Positions 42,214 to 51,097 of a stretch of 64,000 nt of DNA are shown in pieces. Where the stretch lies: contig NZ_FNCJ01000012.1 of NCBI RefSeq assembly GCF_900100735.1, positions 186,001-250,000 of the forward strand. The letters are read 5' to 3'. Each line of letters begins with the position of its first letter. Position 1 is the stretch's first letter. Both the position numbers and the translations under genes were made by a program. Source of the DNA: Paraburkholderia phenazinium (GTDB lineage: Bacteria > Pseudomonadota > Gammaproteobacteria > Burkholderiales > Burkholderiaceae). Under the pieces are notes generated by a model. That model was not told the DNA's origin. It did no database searches and worked only from the letters and a program-made list of their open reading frames with translations.

Positions 42214-42498
42214 ATGGCTAATTCGACGCAAGCGCTTAGCAACGCGATGGCAATTGCGTTAGGATTGCTACTCTATTCACCCGTTCCGGTGAATGCATTT
42301 GGGACACAGTGGGAGCAAGACATCATGCGCGAGAAAAACATCTTCTATCGGCTTCGGATTGTTACCGGTTGCGCGGCGGTCGGTGGGCTTACAGCTAGCA
42401 TTTTCTTCGGCTGGATCGACCGGTCAGTGGACATGCATACGGTGGGCGCCGTGATTGGCGCGGGAGCGGCATCGCTCAAAGTGTTTAATATCGTCTGA
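42214..42498 (+). CDS. Small protein with VirB2/TrbC-like pilin layout
   Basis: A 94-residue protein starting MANSTQALSNAMAIALGLLL. It has a signal-peptide-like N-terminus ending VNA, a polar stretch, then two hydrophobic segments (IVTGCAAVGGLTASIFFGWI and VGAVIGAGAASLKVFNIV) separated by a short charged turn (DRSVD). This order resembles VirB2/TrbC pilin subunits, but no other type IV secretion or conjugation gene is near. The start is uncertain, with a GAGGGGG sequence rather far upstream. It may be a relic of an integrated element. Confidence 0.45.
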   Translation: MANSTQALSNAMAIALGLLLYSPVPVNAFGTQWEQDIMREKNIFYRLRIVTGCAAVGGLTASIFFGWIDRSVDMHTVGAVIGAGAASLKVFNIV

Positions 42499-42686
42499 GC
42501 GCGTCTCGTTGAGTTGGCATGTCTCTTTTCGGACTACAGATTGATGGGAGTTGAGTTGATGACTTTTCCTACTTGATTGCGGTTGCGTGGTCATGGGCGC
42601 GCTATATCAAACGCGTGCACATGCCCGCTCGGCGTTCGGCTCGATCGGTACATCCCATGCGAGCCTTTTTCTGCCGGACAACGGCG

Positions 42687-42842
42687 ATGGACTTTACCAA
42701 CGGCGTCTGCATTTTTCCGCTGTGTGGATTGGGGGTGTCGCTGTTTTCAGATCAGTTGCTGTACGCGCTGCTGTCAGGTAACCGCTTGATTCTGAGTACA
42801 GCAGGAGTCATGGCGCTGTTCTCGATGGCGGAGGATTTTTAG
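42687..42842 (+). CDS. Short hydrophobic hypothetical protein (51 aa)
   Basis: A reading of 51 codons starting MDFTNGVCIFPLCGLGVSLF at 42687 and ending SMAEDF. It is largely hydrophobic and could form one or two membrane helices. The ribosome site is weak (GGA at distance 9). It follows the VirB2-like gene by 188 bp on the same strand. No family is recognised, and it could be a chance frame. Confidence 0.35.
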   Translation: MDFTNGVCIFPLCGLGVSLFSDQLLYALLSGNRLILSTAGVMALFSMAEDF

Positions 42843-42925
42843 TGGGCACGCGCCGGGACGTAGCGCCAGGCGGAGGTAAAGATGGGAAGAGAGGTACAAG
42901 CGACAAGCAAGCGAGGGGCGCAAAC

Positions 42926-42952
42926 AAAAAAGGCCTGCCGGTTAGGCAAGCC
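42926..42952 (-). terminator. Rho-independent terminator of tRNA-fMet
   Basis: Read leftward, GGCTTGCC-TAACC-GGCAGGCC forms an 8-bp stem with one G-U pair and is followed by six T residues (plus-strand A-run 42926-42931). It lies 39 bp beyond the tRNA 3' end. Confidence 0.88.
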
Positions 42953-42990
42953 CTTGATGTTTTTCGACGTGAGCTATTTGATTAGCTGCT

Positions 42991-43067
<77 letters not shown>

Positions 43068-43082
43068 TCCGTCGAAGAAAAG

Positions 43083-43111
43083 ATTATAGGACAAACCGCT
43101 GGACCGTGCAA
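43083..43111 (-). promoter_or_regulatory. Sigma-70 promoter of tRNA-fMet
   Basis: On the leftward strand TTGCAC (plus 43106-43111) and TATAAT (plus 43083-43088) are separated by exactly 17 bases, and the -10 is a perfect match. The -10 box ends 15 bases before the tRNA 5' end. Confidence 0.88.
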
Positions 43112-43289
43112 TACCTTTTTAAGAACAGACTTCAAGAAATAGGTGATGGCGCGTCCAGGCGGCTCTGCGTCGGTGCTGCGCTAGAATCCGCTTTCCATCT
43201 GCTGCGTCGCCACTCATTGGATCTGCTGGATATACGTTGGGATCCGACGAGTCGCGCAGGCGCATCCTTCTCTTGTTCTTCTCCCGCCC

Positions 43290-43787
43290 ATGGACATCGC
43301 TCACGATCTGCAGTCGGTTCTTGCTCAGGAAAACACCCTCGTGTTCCCCCATTTCGACGCCGACCGTGCGTGGCAGGTCGGCGCCTATCTGCACGAGCTT
43401 GGCAAAGCGCGCGGCCTCGCCCTTGCCATCGACGTGCGTACCTTCGGTCAGCCGCTCTTCTTCAGCATGCTCGCCGGCGCGACACCCGATAACGCCGATT
43501 GGGCGCGTCGCAAGGGGAATGTGGTCGCGCATTTCCGGCGCAGTTCTTATGCGATCGGTTTGCGCATGCAGCAGGCGGGCAGCACGCTCGCCGAAAAGCA
43601 TGGCTTGCCGCTCAATGAATACGCCTCGCATGGCGGGGCGTTTCCATTGACGGTCGCGGGCGCCGGCGTGATCGGTTCGATCACGGTGTCCGGCTTGCCG
43701 CAGCGAGCCGATCACGAGCTGGTCGTCGAGGCACTGTGTGCACACCTCGGTCACGACTACAGCAAGCTTGCGCTTGCAAAGGCCTGA
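43290..43787 (+). CDS. UPF0303 family protein
   Basis: A 165-residue protein of the GlcG/HbpS-like fold group (UPF0303). Family stretches are FPHFDADRAWQVGAYLHELG, LAIDVRTFGQPLFFSMLAGA, RKGNVVAHFRRSSYAIG and GGAFPLTVAGAGVIGSITVS followed by GLPQRADH. Related proteins bind haem or act near redox enzymes, but no reaction is established. The SMR transporter gene starts 4 bp after its stop, implying cotranscription. It is divergent from tRNA-fMet. Confidence 0.85.
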   Translation: MDIAHDLQSVLAQENTLVFPHFDADRAWQVGAYLHELGKARGLALAIDVRTFGQPLFFSMLAGATPDNADWARRKGNVVAHFRRSSYAIGLRMQQAGSTLAEKHGLPLNEYASHGGAFPLTVAGAGVIGSITVSGLPQRADHELVVEALCAHLGHDYSKLALAKA

Positions 43788-43791
43788 ACCC

Positions 43792-44130
43792 ATGCGCGCG
43801 CCTCCTTATGCGTTGCTCGCCATCGCCATCGTCGCCGAAGTGATTGCCACCTCGGCGCTGCGCGCGGCGGAGGGTTTCTCGCGCCTGTTGCCCAGCGTGA
43901 TCGTTGTGCTGGGCTATGGAGTGGCCTTCTACTGTCTTTCTCTCACGCTCAAGAGCATTCCGGTCGGCATCGTCTACGCGGTCTGGTCAGGCGCCGGCAT
44001 CGTCCTGATTACGCTGGTCGCGCTTGTGCTGTACCGCCAGGTGCCGGACTGGCCTGCCATCGTCGGGCTGGGCCTGATCATTTCCGGCGTGGTCGTGCTG
44101 AATCTGTTCTCAAAGATGCAGGCGCATTGA
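43792..44130 (+). CDS. Small multidrug resistance (SMR) family transporter
   Basis: A 112-residue protein with four membrane helices. The first helix contains the essential Glu in LAIAIVAEVIATSALRAAEG. The third and fourth contain YAVWSGAGIVLITLVALVLY and LGLIISGVVVLNLFS. This is the EmrE/QacE pattern of proton-coupled export of cationic compounds or guanidinium. It is translated from MRAPPYALL, 4 bp after the UPF0303 gene, and converges on the lipoprotein gene 11 bp away. Confidence 0.93.
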   Translation: MRAPPYALLAIAIVAEVIATSALRAAEGFSRLLPSVIVVLGYGVAFYCLSLTLKSIPVGIVYAVWSGAGIVLITLVALVLYRQVPDWPAIVGLGLIISGVVVLNLFSKMQAH

Positions 44131-44141
44131 GATAGCCCGCT

Positions 44142-44528
44142 TTACTTGCAACGCACGATCATCGAGCGGTTCTTCACGTTTGCCGAAACGACATTGGTGA
44201 CGCTGCCGCCGGCAGCACCGCCTTGGTCGTTGTCTTTCGAAATGATCTCATAGCCGTTTGCGCCGCATGCTTGCCCGGCCTCGACGTAGCAGGAGGCCCA
44301 ACTGGAACTGGCGTCGGCGCCGCTGCAGTTGACCGCAAAACCGGTCTCGCCGCTCGGCAGGTTGATCAGAGAGGTGGTATTCGACGAGGCGCACGCACCC
44401 AGCGCGGCAGCGCTCAGCGTGGCAACCAGCAGGGCAGGCATACGTGCGCTGATCGGCGGGAGACCGGGCGCTGCTGCTGCGGCACGGGAGCGGAAAATCG
44501 AGTGAAAGCGTCGCGTAAGATGCTTCAT
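44142..44528 (-). CDS. Putative small lipoprotein
   Basis: A 128-residue protein starting MKHLTRRFHSIFR with GAGAGG upstream. The lipobox LGAC lies unusually far in (about residue 46), after LLVATLSAAALGACASS. A shorter start (MPALLVATL, 44441) would give a standard lipoprotein signal but has no ribosome site. The mature part has three further Cys (NCSG, ASCYVEAGQACG) and ends NRSMIVRCK. No named family is recognised; it resembles short secreted proteins of Burkholderiales. Confidence 0.7.
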   Translation of the reverse strand: MKHLTRRFHSIFRSRAAAAAPGLPPISARMPALLVATLSAAALGACASSNTTSLINLPSGETGFAVNCSGADASSSWASCYVEAGQACGANGYEIISKDNDQGGAAGGSVTNVVSANVKNRSMIVRCK

Positions 44529-44705
44529 GGTGTGACCTCTCGAGACAGATTGCGATAGCGGCGGCGTCGGCTTATGGCGGGCTGGCGCCATTCGGTCGAC
44601 GTTCAGTCCTGAAGCGGTTCGACACTCGAACCAATTCAAGGTGCCGAAAGATCGCGAGCGTTTGTTGAGGATGGGACGCTACTAGAGCGGTGCGGATGAA
44701 GAATA

Positions 44706-44745
44706 CGCCGCGCCATGCCGTGCCGCGCCGTGCCGCGCCGTGCGA
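44706..44745. repeat. GC-rich 10-bp tandem repeat
   Basis: Units close to GCCGTGCCGC recur about three to four times in a row in the gap between the lipoprotein gene start and the acyltransferase stop. It may form slipped or hairpin structures. No function is apparent. Confidence 0.6.
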
Positions 44746-44821
44746 GGCGAGGCGCGGCGAGCACCCAGTCGCGGGCTGCCGCGAACAAGGGTGCCGCTTG
44801 CGCCGTGGCGAGCTGTCAGTC

Positions 44822-46066
44822 TCAGGCTGTGGCTGCGGACTGGGATTTCCGGTTGCTTCTCGACAGTCCGGATCGACGCAGCAACGAGCGGCCCAGCGTG
44901 ATCCCCGGCTTTTCAATGAATCTGAAAGTCATTGACGACAGGCCGGTGACCAGCAGCGCTGCCAGCAATACGACACACCAGTATTGTGTTGCAGACTCAA
45001 GCGCGAAAGCCCTCAGCCAGGCGTTTGCAAAGATAAAGTGCAAGCATATGCCATGGGTGAGGTAAATGCTGTAGCTGATCGTCCCGAGGCGTTGCGCAGC
45101 CCGCGTCTTCAATAGTCCGAACAGGTCGCAGCCATTCATGATCAGGAAAAACAGGGCCGCTAGCAGGATGCTTTGAATCACAAGGTGGGCGGCCACAACG
45201 CCGAAGTAAACGACAAGCATCAGTCCCGCCGCAGCAATCGACTGCATGCTGGCGGAGCCGGTTCGCCTGAGGGGGTATTCAGGTGACGCCGCAAAGATCA
45301 TACCAATGCTGAATAACAGAAAATATAGTGCGCCTGAGAATACGTGGAACAACAAGAGGGACGCGGATGCGATGAGGATTCCGACCGGGAAAATAGGGCG
45401 TAGCTTTCTGGAAAAGGCAAGCAATGAGGTCGCCGCAAGCGAAAAATAAAAATACCATTCCCATTGAAGTGTCCAGACCATGCCGAACATGACCGGTGGG
45501 CCGCCGTACCCGTTGATCCAGACGTTTGCCCCCAGTCCGAGGAGCATCCAGTTGCATACTTCTTTGATAAGCTGCAGCGCAGTCACGTTCAGGTGCGGTC
45601 CGGTTACCGTCAGAACGATCAGGAACATGACGCCAGCGACAAAATAGTACAAAGGCGCGATGCGGAACAGCCGGGCGGTATAGAGCGACAGCAGATATCG
45701 TCCATATTCTCCGCGGGTTTTGATGTTGTCGCCCGCCGCTATGGCTTTTCCCCAGAAAAGGTAGGCGGTAATGATGAAAAACAGCGCAACGCCGATATTG
45801 CCGAGTTGATTGAAAAACACACTCGGCCCCGCTCCCCATTGATCATGTAACAGGTAAGCATGGTACGCGGTCGCGTGGGCAAAAAAGACGCCCAGTGCAA
45901 GGAACCCGCGCAAGCCGTCGATTGTGTGCGAGCGGGCATCCGTTTTCGCGGCGGGCTCGTCAAGAAACGTGAAGTGGCGAGATGAAAAGAGCCACAGGAG
46001 CACAGCGAGGACTGGTATGACGTACCACGGCCCGTGGATTTCGGCGTCAATCAACTCTGAGCCCAT
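44822..46066 (-). CDS. Acyltransferase family 3 membrane protein
   Basis: A 414-residue integral membrane acyltransferase starting MGSELIDAEIHGPW with AAGGGGAAT upstream. The family markers are IDGLRGFLALGVFFAHATAY (with the conserved His), RLFRIAPLYYF and SYSIYLTHGICLHFIFA. Such proteins O-acetylate or succinylate surface sugars. The N-terminal helix before the family core is extra. It is 17 bp downstream of the GT-C gene in a leftward pair. Base composition is visibly more AT-rich than in the flanking housekeeping genes. Confidence 0.9.
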   Translation of the reverse strand: MGSELIDAEIHGPWYVIPVLAVLLWLFSSRHFTFLDEPAAKTDARSHTIDGLRGFLALGVFFAHATAYHAYLLHDQWGAGPSVFFNQLGNIGVALFFIITAYLFWGKAIAAGDNIKTRGEYGRYLLSLYTARLFRIAPLYYFVAGVMFLIVLTVTGPHLNVTALQLIKEVCNWMLLGLGANVWINGYGGPPVMFGMVWTLQWEWYFYFSLAATSLLAFSRKLRPIFPVGILIASASLLLFHVFSGALYFLLFSIGMIFAASPEYPLRRTGSASMQSIAAAGLMLVVYFGVVAAHLVIQSILLAALFFLIMNGCDLFGLLKTRAAQRLGTISYSIYLTHGICLHFIFANAWLRAFALESATQYWCVVLLAALLVTGLSSMTFRFIEKPGITLGRSLLRRSGLSRSNRKSQSAATA

Positions 46067-46083
46067 GCGATTCCCCTTTTGAT

Positions 46084-47721
46084 CTACCCCGGATTGCCTG
46101 GAAACGAGAAATTCATGATTGCGCCATAGCGGCTTCTTAGCGAGGCGAATTCTTCGTTGATGTATCTGGAGCAATCCGTTCGTTTCTTGAAATCAATAAG
46201 ATAACGTTGCTGGAAAAAATGATCAGGATTGTAATAACTCTGATCGAGAATGATTCCATCGGTTGTGAAGCATAGGACGTAATCTCCGAATCGCGACGAG
46301 AGTGGCTGGACCGGTTCGATGACCCCTATCACGTCTTTGTCGACAATCAGCTTTCCTCTGTCCACAACGAAGTAGTCCAGCTTGAGATTGTCGATGAAAT
46401 CGCGTCCTCGGTCGGCTCGCATTGCCTGGTAATAGGAATACGGTCCTACCAGGCCCTCCGTATGGATGAAGCGGTAGTCGTTTCCAAGGAAAAAGCCAAA
46501 CGATCCCGCGCGGTCGCCCATTGCAAAAAATGATCCTGGCTTGATATTTTGCGTACGTAAATAGGAGACGAGCTGGACGTTCTCGCGCGCAGCAGTGGGG
46601 TGTTGCTGAGGGGCATCCGTAAATTGAGTTAGCGTCGCAATTCTGTGAAATGCAAAGCCGAGCGACGGCTTTGATAAATATATGAGTGCTACGCCAATTA
46701 TAAAAAATGAAAGAATGGATGTGCTGGGAGTTGCTGTGCAGTGGGTTTTTATGATAAATACTGCTTCAAGAATAAGATAGTACGTCAGGAGCAGGATGGG
46801 CCAATAGTACCATCCCCAGACGGACCATCCGGAGTTGATCGAATAATATGCTGCGCACATCAGGGCGGCGACTAGCGTGATGGTGATCTCTTTGAGATAT
46901 CTGAGCTGAAACGATTTTATTTTAAAAAAGAGGTAGGCGAGAATTCCAGCAATAATAGGAATTGCACCTTTGATGGATGAAAAATAAGTTGCTCCCGTCG
47001 CGAGATTTTCGCCCTTTACGTTGCCAATCGCTTTCGCCAGTCCGGATACAGGGACGGCCGTTCCGAAGTAATGGAGGTTGAATGCGCAATAAAGCAGGAT
47101 TGGCGGAACGATTATAATGTATTTTCTAAAATCTATTTTCTTGTTCTTGATGAGATCGAATATATCGCTGGCAACGATCAGGGATAGCGCGTCGAGTCGG
47201 GCAAAGAACAGGGCAGATCCGAACACTCCTTTCCAGCGCCATTTCCTTGTGTTCATGTAAAGAATGAAGAGAAATGGAATCATCGTGGTTTCCATTCCAA
47301 CTGCCATCACGTGAAAGAACAGCGCTGTGCAGGTGACTGCGGGGAAGACTGTGCCGTATCGAATTTTCGACGCGAGGCAGAACAGCAGAATGAATACAAA
47401 TGACAGTGTATAGATCTGCACGACCATGGCCTTGCTGGCCGTACCAAACAGCAAGGCTGAGCCCGATAGCAGGACGATCCACAATGGCTGATACCCATTT
47501 GTTTCGAACGGGGGCAGAAAAGAGCTGCTGCCATGGTCGACCAGGTTCCTGGCGATTCCCAGGTAGTAGTATGCGTCGTCAACGATAATGTCCACCCAGG
47601 CGAGAGGCGGGAACTTGTCTATCACCACCAGTCCAGCCACAAGAATTGCCAGCACCCCGATGACTGACGCAAGATCGATGGCTTCGATCGATCTTGCGAT
47701 GTATTTAGCCGGTAGCTTCAT
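46084..47721 (-). CDS. GT-C-like polytopic membrane glycosyltransferase
   Basis: A 545-residue protein with about ten membrane helices. The first periplasmic loop carries the acidic pair in WVDIIVDDAYYYLGIARNLV, as in GT-C enzymes. A soluble C-terminal part contains FAMGDRAGSFGFFLGND and LKLDYFVVDRGKLIVDKDVI. It has the same architecture as the protein at 434-2086. The gene is markedly AT-rich with frequent AAA/ATT codons, suggesting transfer. With the divergent GtrB-like enzyme it could transfer a polyprenyl-phosphate sugar in the periplasm. Confidence 0.78.
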   Translation of the reverse strand: MKLPAKYIARSIEAIDLASVIGVLAILVAGLVVIDKFPPLAWVDIIVDDAYYYLGIARNLVDHGSSSFLPPFETNGYQPLWIVLLSGSALLFGTASKAMVVQIYTLSFVFILLFCLASKIRYGTVFPAVTCTALFFHVMAVGMETTMIPFLFILYMNTRKWRWKGVFGSALFFARLDALSLIVASDIFDLIKNKKIDFRKYIIIVPPILLYCAFNLHYFGTAVPVSGLAKAIGNVKGENLATGATYFSSIKGAIPIIAGILAYLFFKIKSFQLRYLKEITITLVAALMCAAYYSINSGWSVWGWYYWPILLLTYYLILEAVFIIKTHCTATPSTSILSFFIIGVALIYLSKPSLGFAFHRIATLTQFTDAPQQHPTAARENVQLVSYLRTQNIKPGSFFAMGDRAGSFGFFLGNDYRFIHTEGLVGPYSYYQAMRADRGRDFIDNLKLDYFVVDRGKLIVDKDVIGVIEPVQPLSSRFGDYVLCFTTDGIILDQSYYNPDHFFQQRYLIDFKKRTDCSRYINEEFASLRSRYGAIMNFSFPGNPG

Positions 47722-48171
47722 GTTCTGATTCGGTCGGTATCCGTAACGGGATTGCGCGCGCCAGCTCCCGCCCCGGAGCGAGGAGCGCGATCGCTAGCGA
47801 GTCGATCATCCGCGGCAGCACGGTGCTCCGGGCACAGGAGCATGCCGCAATCCTCGTATCGCCACCGAAGCGTCAAAGCAAATGGCACGATGAAATGCAT
47901 TGCAGCCAATCTTAGGTTAGCGGTCCCTCGTCCATTGTTCGCCCGGTAACACACGCGGATTGAATGGGGAGTGAGTAAGCGCCGGGGGACGCCTGGCAAC
48001 GCCCCGCCAGGGAACCGCGCCATGCGGAGTCGCGCAGAGGTCTGCAGCCAATGTGGGGGGGCGAACAAACCTTCGGGGCGATCTCGACTACATTGATTCG
48101 CAATATCCAGGGCCGGCGCGTAAGCGACCGATGTTCTGGTTTTGTGGTTGCTTGTCTCAAAGAGGCGAATC
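47722..48171. promoter_or_regulatory. 450-bp divergent intergenic region
   Basis: The gap separates the leftward GT-C gene and the rightward GtrB-like gene and must hold both promoters. No gene is supported. A hairpin CCTGGC-N8-GCCAGG is seen near 47993-48012. A clear -10/-35 pair was not recognised. AGAGG at the right edge is the ribosome site for the gene at 48172. Confidence 0.4.
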
Positions 48172-49245
48172 ATGAACTATATCGGCCGCGAACACCTGCT
48201 TGATGCGCCTCTATTGCGGGAGCGGCGTTCGGAGCTGTCAGCCTCTGCCGAAACTCGAATCGCTTCGTTACCGATTGCGAAGGACGATTCCGCAGGCACT
48301 CCGCTGCTGTCGCTCGTCGTACCTTTCTATGACGAAGAGGAGATGATCGGACAGTTTTTCGATGCCACGCTACCAGTGCTGGAGGCACTTGAGAATCTGC
48401 GCTTCGAGGTGGTTTGTGTGAATGACGGAAGTCGCGATAGCACGTTGCGCAGGCTGCTAGCGCGATCGGATGCCGATGGCCGCATCCGGGTGATCGACCT
48501 GACCCGCAACTTCGGCAAAGAGGCTGCATTATCCGCGGGCCTGGATGAAGCGACCGGCGACATCCTCATTCCATTCGACGCCGACTTGCAAGACCCGCCC
48601 AATGTCATCACGAGGCTCGTCGAAAAATGGCGAGAGGGCAACGACGTCGTGCTGGCGAGACGAAGCAACCGCGATTCGGATTCCTATCTGAAGCGGCGAA
48701 CCGCAGCACTGTTTTACCGCATGCACAATGCTGTTTGCGATACCCACATCCCTGAGAACGTCGGAGACTTTCGGCTGATCACACGTGAGGTCGCCGATGC
48801 ATTGAGAAGCTTGCCTGAAACACGACGTTTCATGAAAGGCCTGTTCGCCTGGGTCGGTTATCGAACGGCGGTGGTGGACTACGTTCGCGAGCCGCGCGCT
48901 GCCGGCAAGACCAAGTTTTCGGGGTGGAAGTTATGGAACTTCGCCCTGGAAGGATTCACGAGTTTCAGTACGCTGCCGCTGCGCGTCTGGACCTATATCG
49001 GTAGCGCCGTTGCTTTCACCGCCTTCCTCTACGCGGCGTTTCTTATTGCGCGAACCCTGATTCAAGGCGTCGCGGTGCCGGGCTACGCGTCCATTCTGAC
49101 GGTTGTGCTGTTGCTGGGCGGCGTGCAACTGATCGGCATCGGCGTGCTTGGCGAGTATATCGGGCGTATCTACGCCGAATCCAAAAAGCGCCCTGTGTAT
49201 CTGGTCAAAGATCGTTACCAGAACGCCGGTGCGAGCAATGCCTGA
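48172..49245 (+). CDS. GtrB/DPM1-like polyprenyl-phosphate glycosyltransferase
   Basis: A 357-residue GT2 enzyme with two C-terminal membrane helices. It shows LSLVVPFYDEEEMIGQFF, VVCVNDGSRDSTL, IRVIDLTRNFGKEAALSAGL and the catalytic IPFDADLQDPPNVI. The membrane part ends LLLGGVQLIGIGVLGEYIGR followed by IYAESKKRPVYL. These are hallmarks of bactoprenol glucosyl- or mannosyltransferases, which make undecaprenyl-phosphate-sugar for GT-C enzymes. No GtrA-type flippase is seen next to it. It starts MNYIGREHL after AGAGG. Confidence 0.92.
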   Translation: MNYIGREHLLDAPLLRERRSELSASAETRIASLPIAKDDSAGTPLLSLVVPFYDEEEMIGQFFDATLPVLEALENLRFEVVCVNDGSRDSTLRRLLARSDADGRIRVIDLTRNFGKEAALSAGLDEATGDILIPFDADLQDPPNVITRLVEKWREGNDVVLARRSNRDSDSYLKRRTAALFYRMHNAVCDTHIPENVGDFRLITREVADALRSLPETRRFMKGLFAWVGYRTAVVDYVREPRAAGKTKFSGWKLWNFALEGFTSFSTLPLRVWTYIGSAVAFTAFLYAAFLIARTLIQGVAVPGYASILTVVLLLGGVQLIGIGVLGEYIGRIYAESKKRPVYLVKDRYQNAGASNA

Positions 49246-49270
49246 AGCGTGGCTGGCCGCAAGGTGTATC

Positions 49271-49299
49271 GCCTATGCCGGGGGGATCGGGGCATAGGC
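49271..49299. terminator. Hairpin between convergent genes
   Basis: The arms GCCTATGCC (49271-49279) and GGCATAGGC (49291-49299) are perfectly complementary around an 11-base G-rich loop, 25 bp after the GtrB-like gene stop. No T-run follows. It may act as a transcript end for the convergent genes. Confidence 0.5.
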
Positions 49300-49432
49300 T
49301 CTGCGGGGCACTGGGGCTCAACCGCAGCTCGCTAACTGACCTGTTTGGCCAATCCGGCCTGGACGTTCATGCAGCGGCGCAGTCCCACTAGCGCCGAACG
49401 GTAGGGGCCACTCGGCCCGCGCTGGATGTCAG

Positions 49433-51097
49433 TCAGTCTCTACCCGCCTGTGCAAACTTCTCTTTCCACGCCATTGCCACCAGTTCCAGGTAGGTCCGCT
49501 CCCTGATCTGAATGGCCCACTTTCCCCTGGAGAGCGGCAACTCAATGAACGGCACGTCGTGAACCGGTTCAGACGTCGCGCCATCCGTGCTCGTTCCTTT
49601 GGCGTCGAGAAATGGCGTGTAAAACTGATTCACTCGGATGACACCGGCAGATTCGCAGCTCGCGTCGATCTCGAGTGTGCGGAAATAAGCCGTCTGCGAG
49701 ACTGGCTGGAACGTGCAGCCTCCCATGCCTTCGACCAGGGCGCGCCGCGCAGGGAGAATAGAGCCGGCCTTGACCGCCAGTATGTTAGGGGTAGCCGCAA
49801 GCTGGCCCTGGTAGCGGGCTGGAAAGTACTCGCCGCCCGCATCGGGTCCAGGCCCGGTTGAGGGTATTTCATGACGAAGTTCGCCAAGCGGGATGACGGT
49901 AAAGACCCGCTCCAGGTGCAATAAGAGTCCCCCGGTATTCAGGACGGTGACAGTGAGGAGGCCGATTTGCATGTAACGCTTTGCCGTTGGGGGCAGTTGC
50001 TCGATCATCCCCGCAAAGGCCACGAAAATCATCGGCGTCGTAATGGACAGGAGTCGCCAGGGGAACTGCACGAAATCGAGTAAATCGGTGGATCTCCACA
50101 GCGGTGCAGCGAGGCGAGTCATCAGCAGAAGAAGGATGAATGCACTCAAGCCCAAGGTGATCACCAGCGTCGCACGGCGATCCTTCCTATACCAGCATTG
50201 GAGTGCCAGTCCAAGCAACAATGCAGAGACGGGCCAGGCGAACCATGATCCAGGGTTCGGCGAAAAAATGCGTAGAGGCGCGACGGCGTTTTCAGCCGGC
50301 AAGCCGTGCAAGCGGGCTTGGGCGGGACAAAAATAGGCGCCCCAGGTGGCGAACGGAACATAGATCAGGACGCCGAACGTCAGCAGCGCACCACCGGCGA
50401 CTGCCAGCAGGACCATCCCTCGTGCCGGCGACTTCCACAGCAGGTAAAGCGCGAAGATGAGCAACATGCCCGTCGCTGCGAGGAATGTGACGAGATGAGC
50501 GAGCGCAAGCAAGATTAGCAGCATCAGTAGTTTGACGGCCGGCCATGTCTTTGCTTCCAGCTTGAGCAGGTCGATGGTGAGCGAGATTCCAAGAGGAATC
50601 AGGGCCATTGCCGAATACTCGGCTACTGCGCCGCGTTCTGCCAGGCAAACAAGCGCATAGGGCGACACAACGCATGCGATGGCGATGACGATGCGTGAGC
50701 TCCGGTCGGCGTCAAGTTGTGCCGCGCATCGGTAAATGCCGTAAAACATAACGGTCGAGAAAGCGAGGATGGCGAGGCGAAATCCAGTGACAACGTCGCC
50801 TGTCGCAAGCGTCAGTGCAGCCGCCACCAGATTGAATAGCTTGTGGTAAAAAAACGGGACCGGCGAGCCAAAACCATTTGCATCGCCCGGGGTCCAGACC
50901 GGAAACAGGTCGCCTGCTTTCAGGGCATTTGCCCATATTTCGACGTGCGAAAACGAAATATAGGTATCGTGGCCGTCAAGAAAGGGGCCAAGCATTATCC
51001 CGGCGCAGTAGGCGAGCAGAAGCACGCCCGCGAAACTGGCGGCAGCATTGGGACTGACGAAGGTGCGCTTTAGCGTGCGCGCGGCTGTCGCAGTCAT
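49433..51097 (-). CDS. Polytopic membrane protein of the PTPS-related / YfhO-like type
   Basis: A 554-residue protein with about 11-12 membrane helices. The first extracytoplasmic loop reads FLDGHDTYISFSHVEIWANA, then GDLFPVWTPGDANGFGSPVP and FFYHKLFNLVAAA. This matches the pattern of the membrane family named after a 6-pyruvoyl-tetrahydropterin synthase-related region, which has a GT-C-like fold. The C-terminal soluble part is about 150 residues. Its start overlaps the upstream gene stop by four bases (51094-51097). It probably acts on periplasmic glycans, but activity is unproven. Confidence 0.75.
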   Translation of the reverse strand: MTATAARTLKRTFVSPNAAASFAGVLLLAYCAGIMLGPFLDGHDTYISFSHVEIWANALKAGDLFPVWTPGDANGFGSPVPFFYHKLFNLVAAALTLATGDVVTGFRLAILAFSTVMFYGIYRCAAQLDADRSSRIVIAIACVVSPYALVCLAERGAVAEYSAMALIPLGISLTIDLLKLEAKTWPAVKLLMLLILLALAHLVTFLAATGMLLIFALYLLWKSPARGMVLLAVAGGALLTFGVLIYVPFATWGAYFCPAQARLHGLPAENAVAPLRIFSPNPGSWFAWPVSALLLGLALQCWYRKDRRATLVITLGLSAFILLLLMTRLAAPLWRSTDLLDFVQFPWRLLSITTPMIFVAFAGMIEQLPPTAKRYMQIGLLTVTVLNTGGLLLHLERVFTVIPLGELRHEIPSTGPGPDAGGEYFPARYQGQLAATPNILAVKAGSILPARRALVEGMGGCTFQPVSQTAYFRTLEIDASCESAGVIRVNQFYTPFLDAKGTSTDGATSEPVHDVPFIELPLSRGKWAIQIRERTYLELVAMAWKEKFAQAGRD

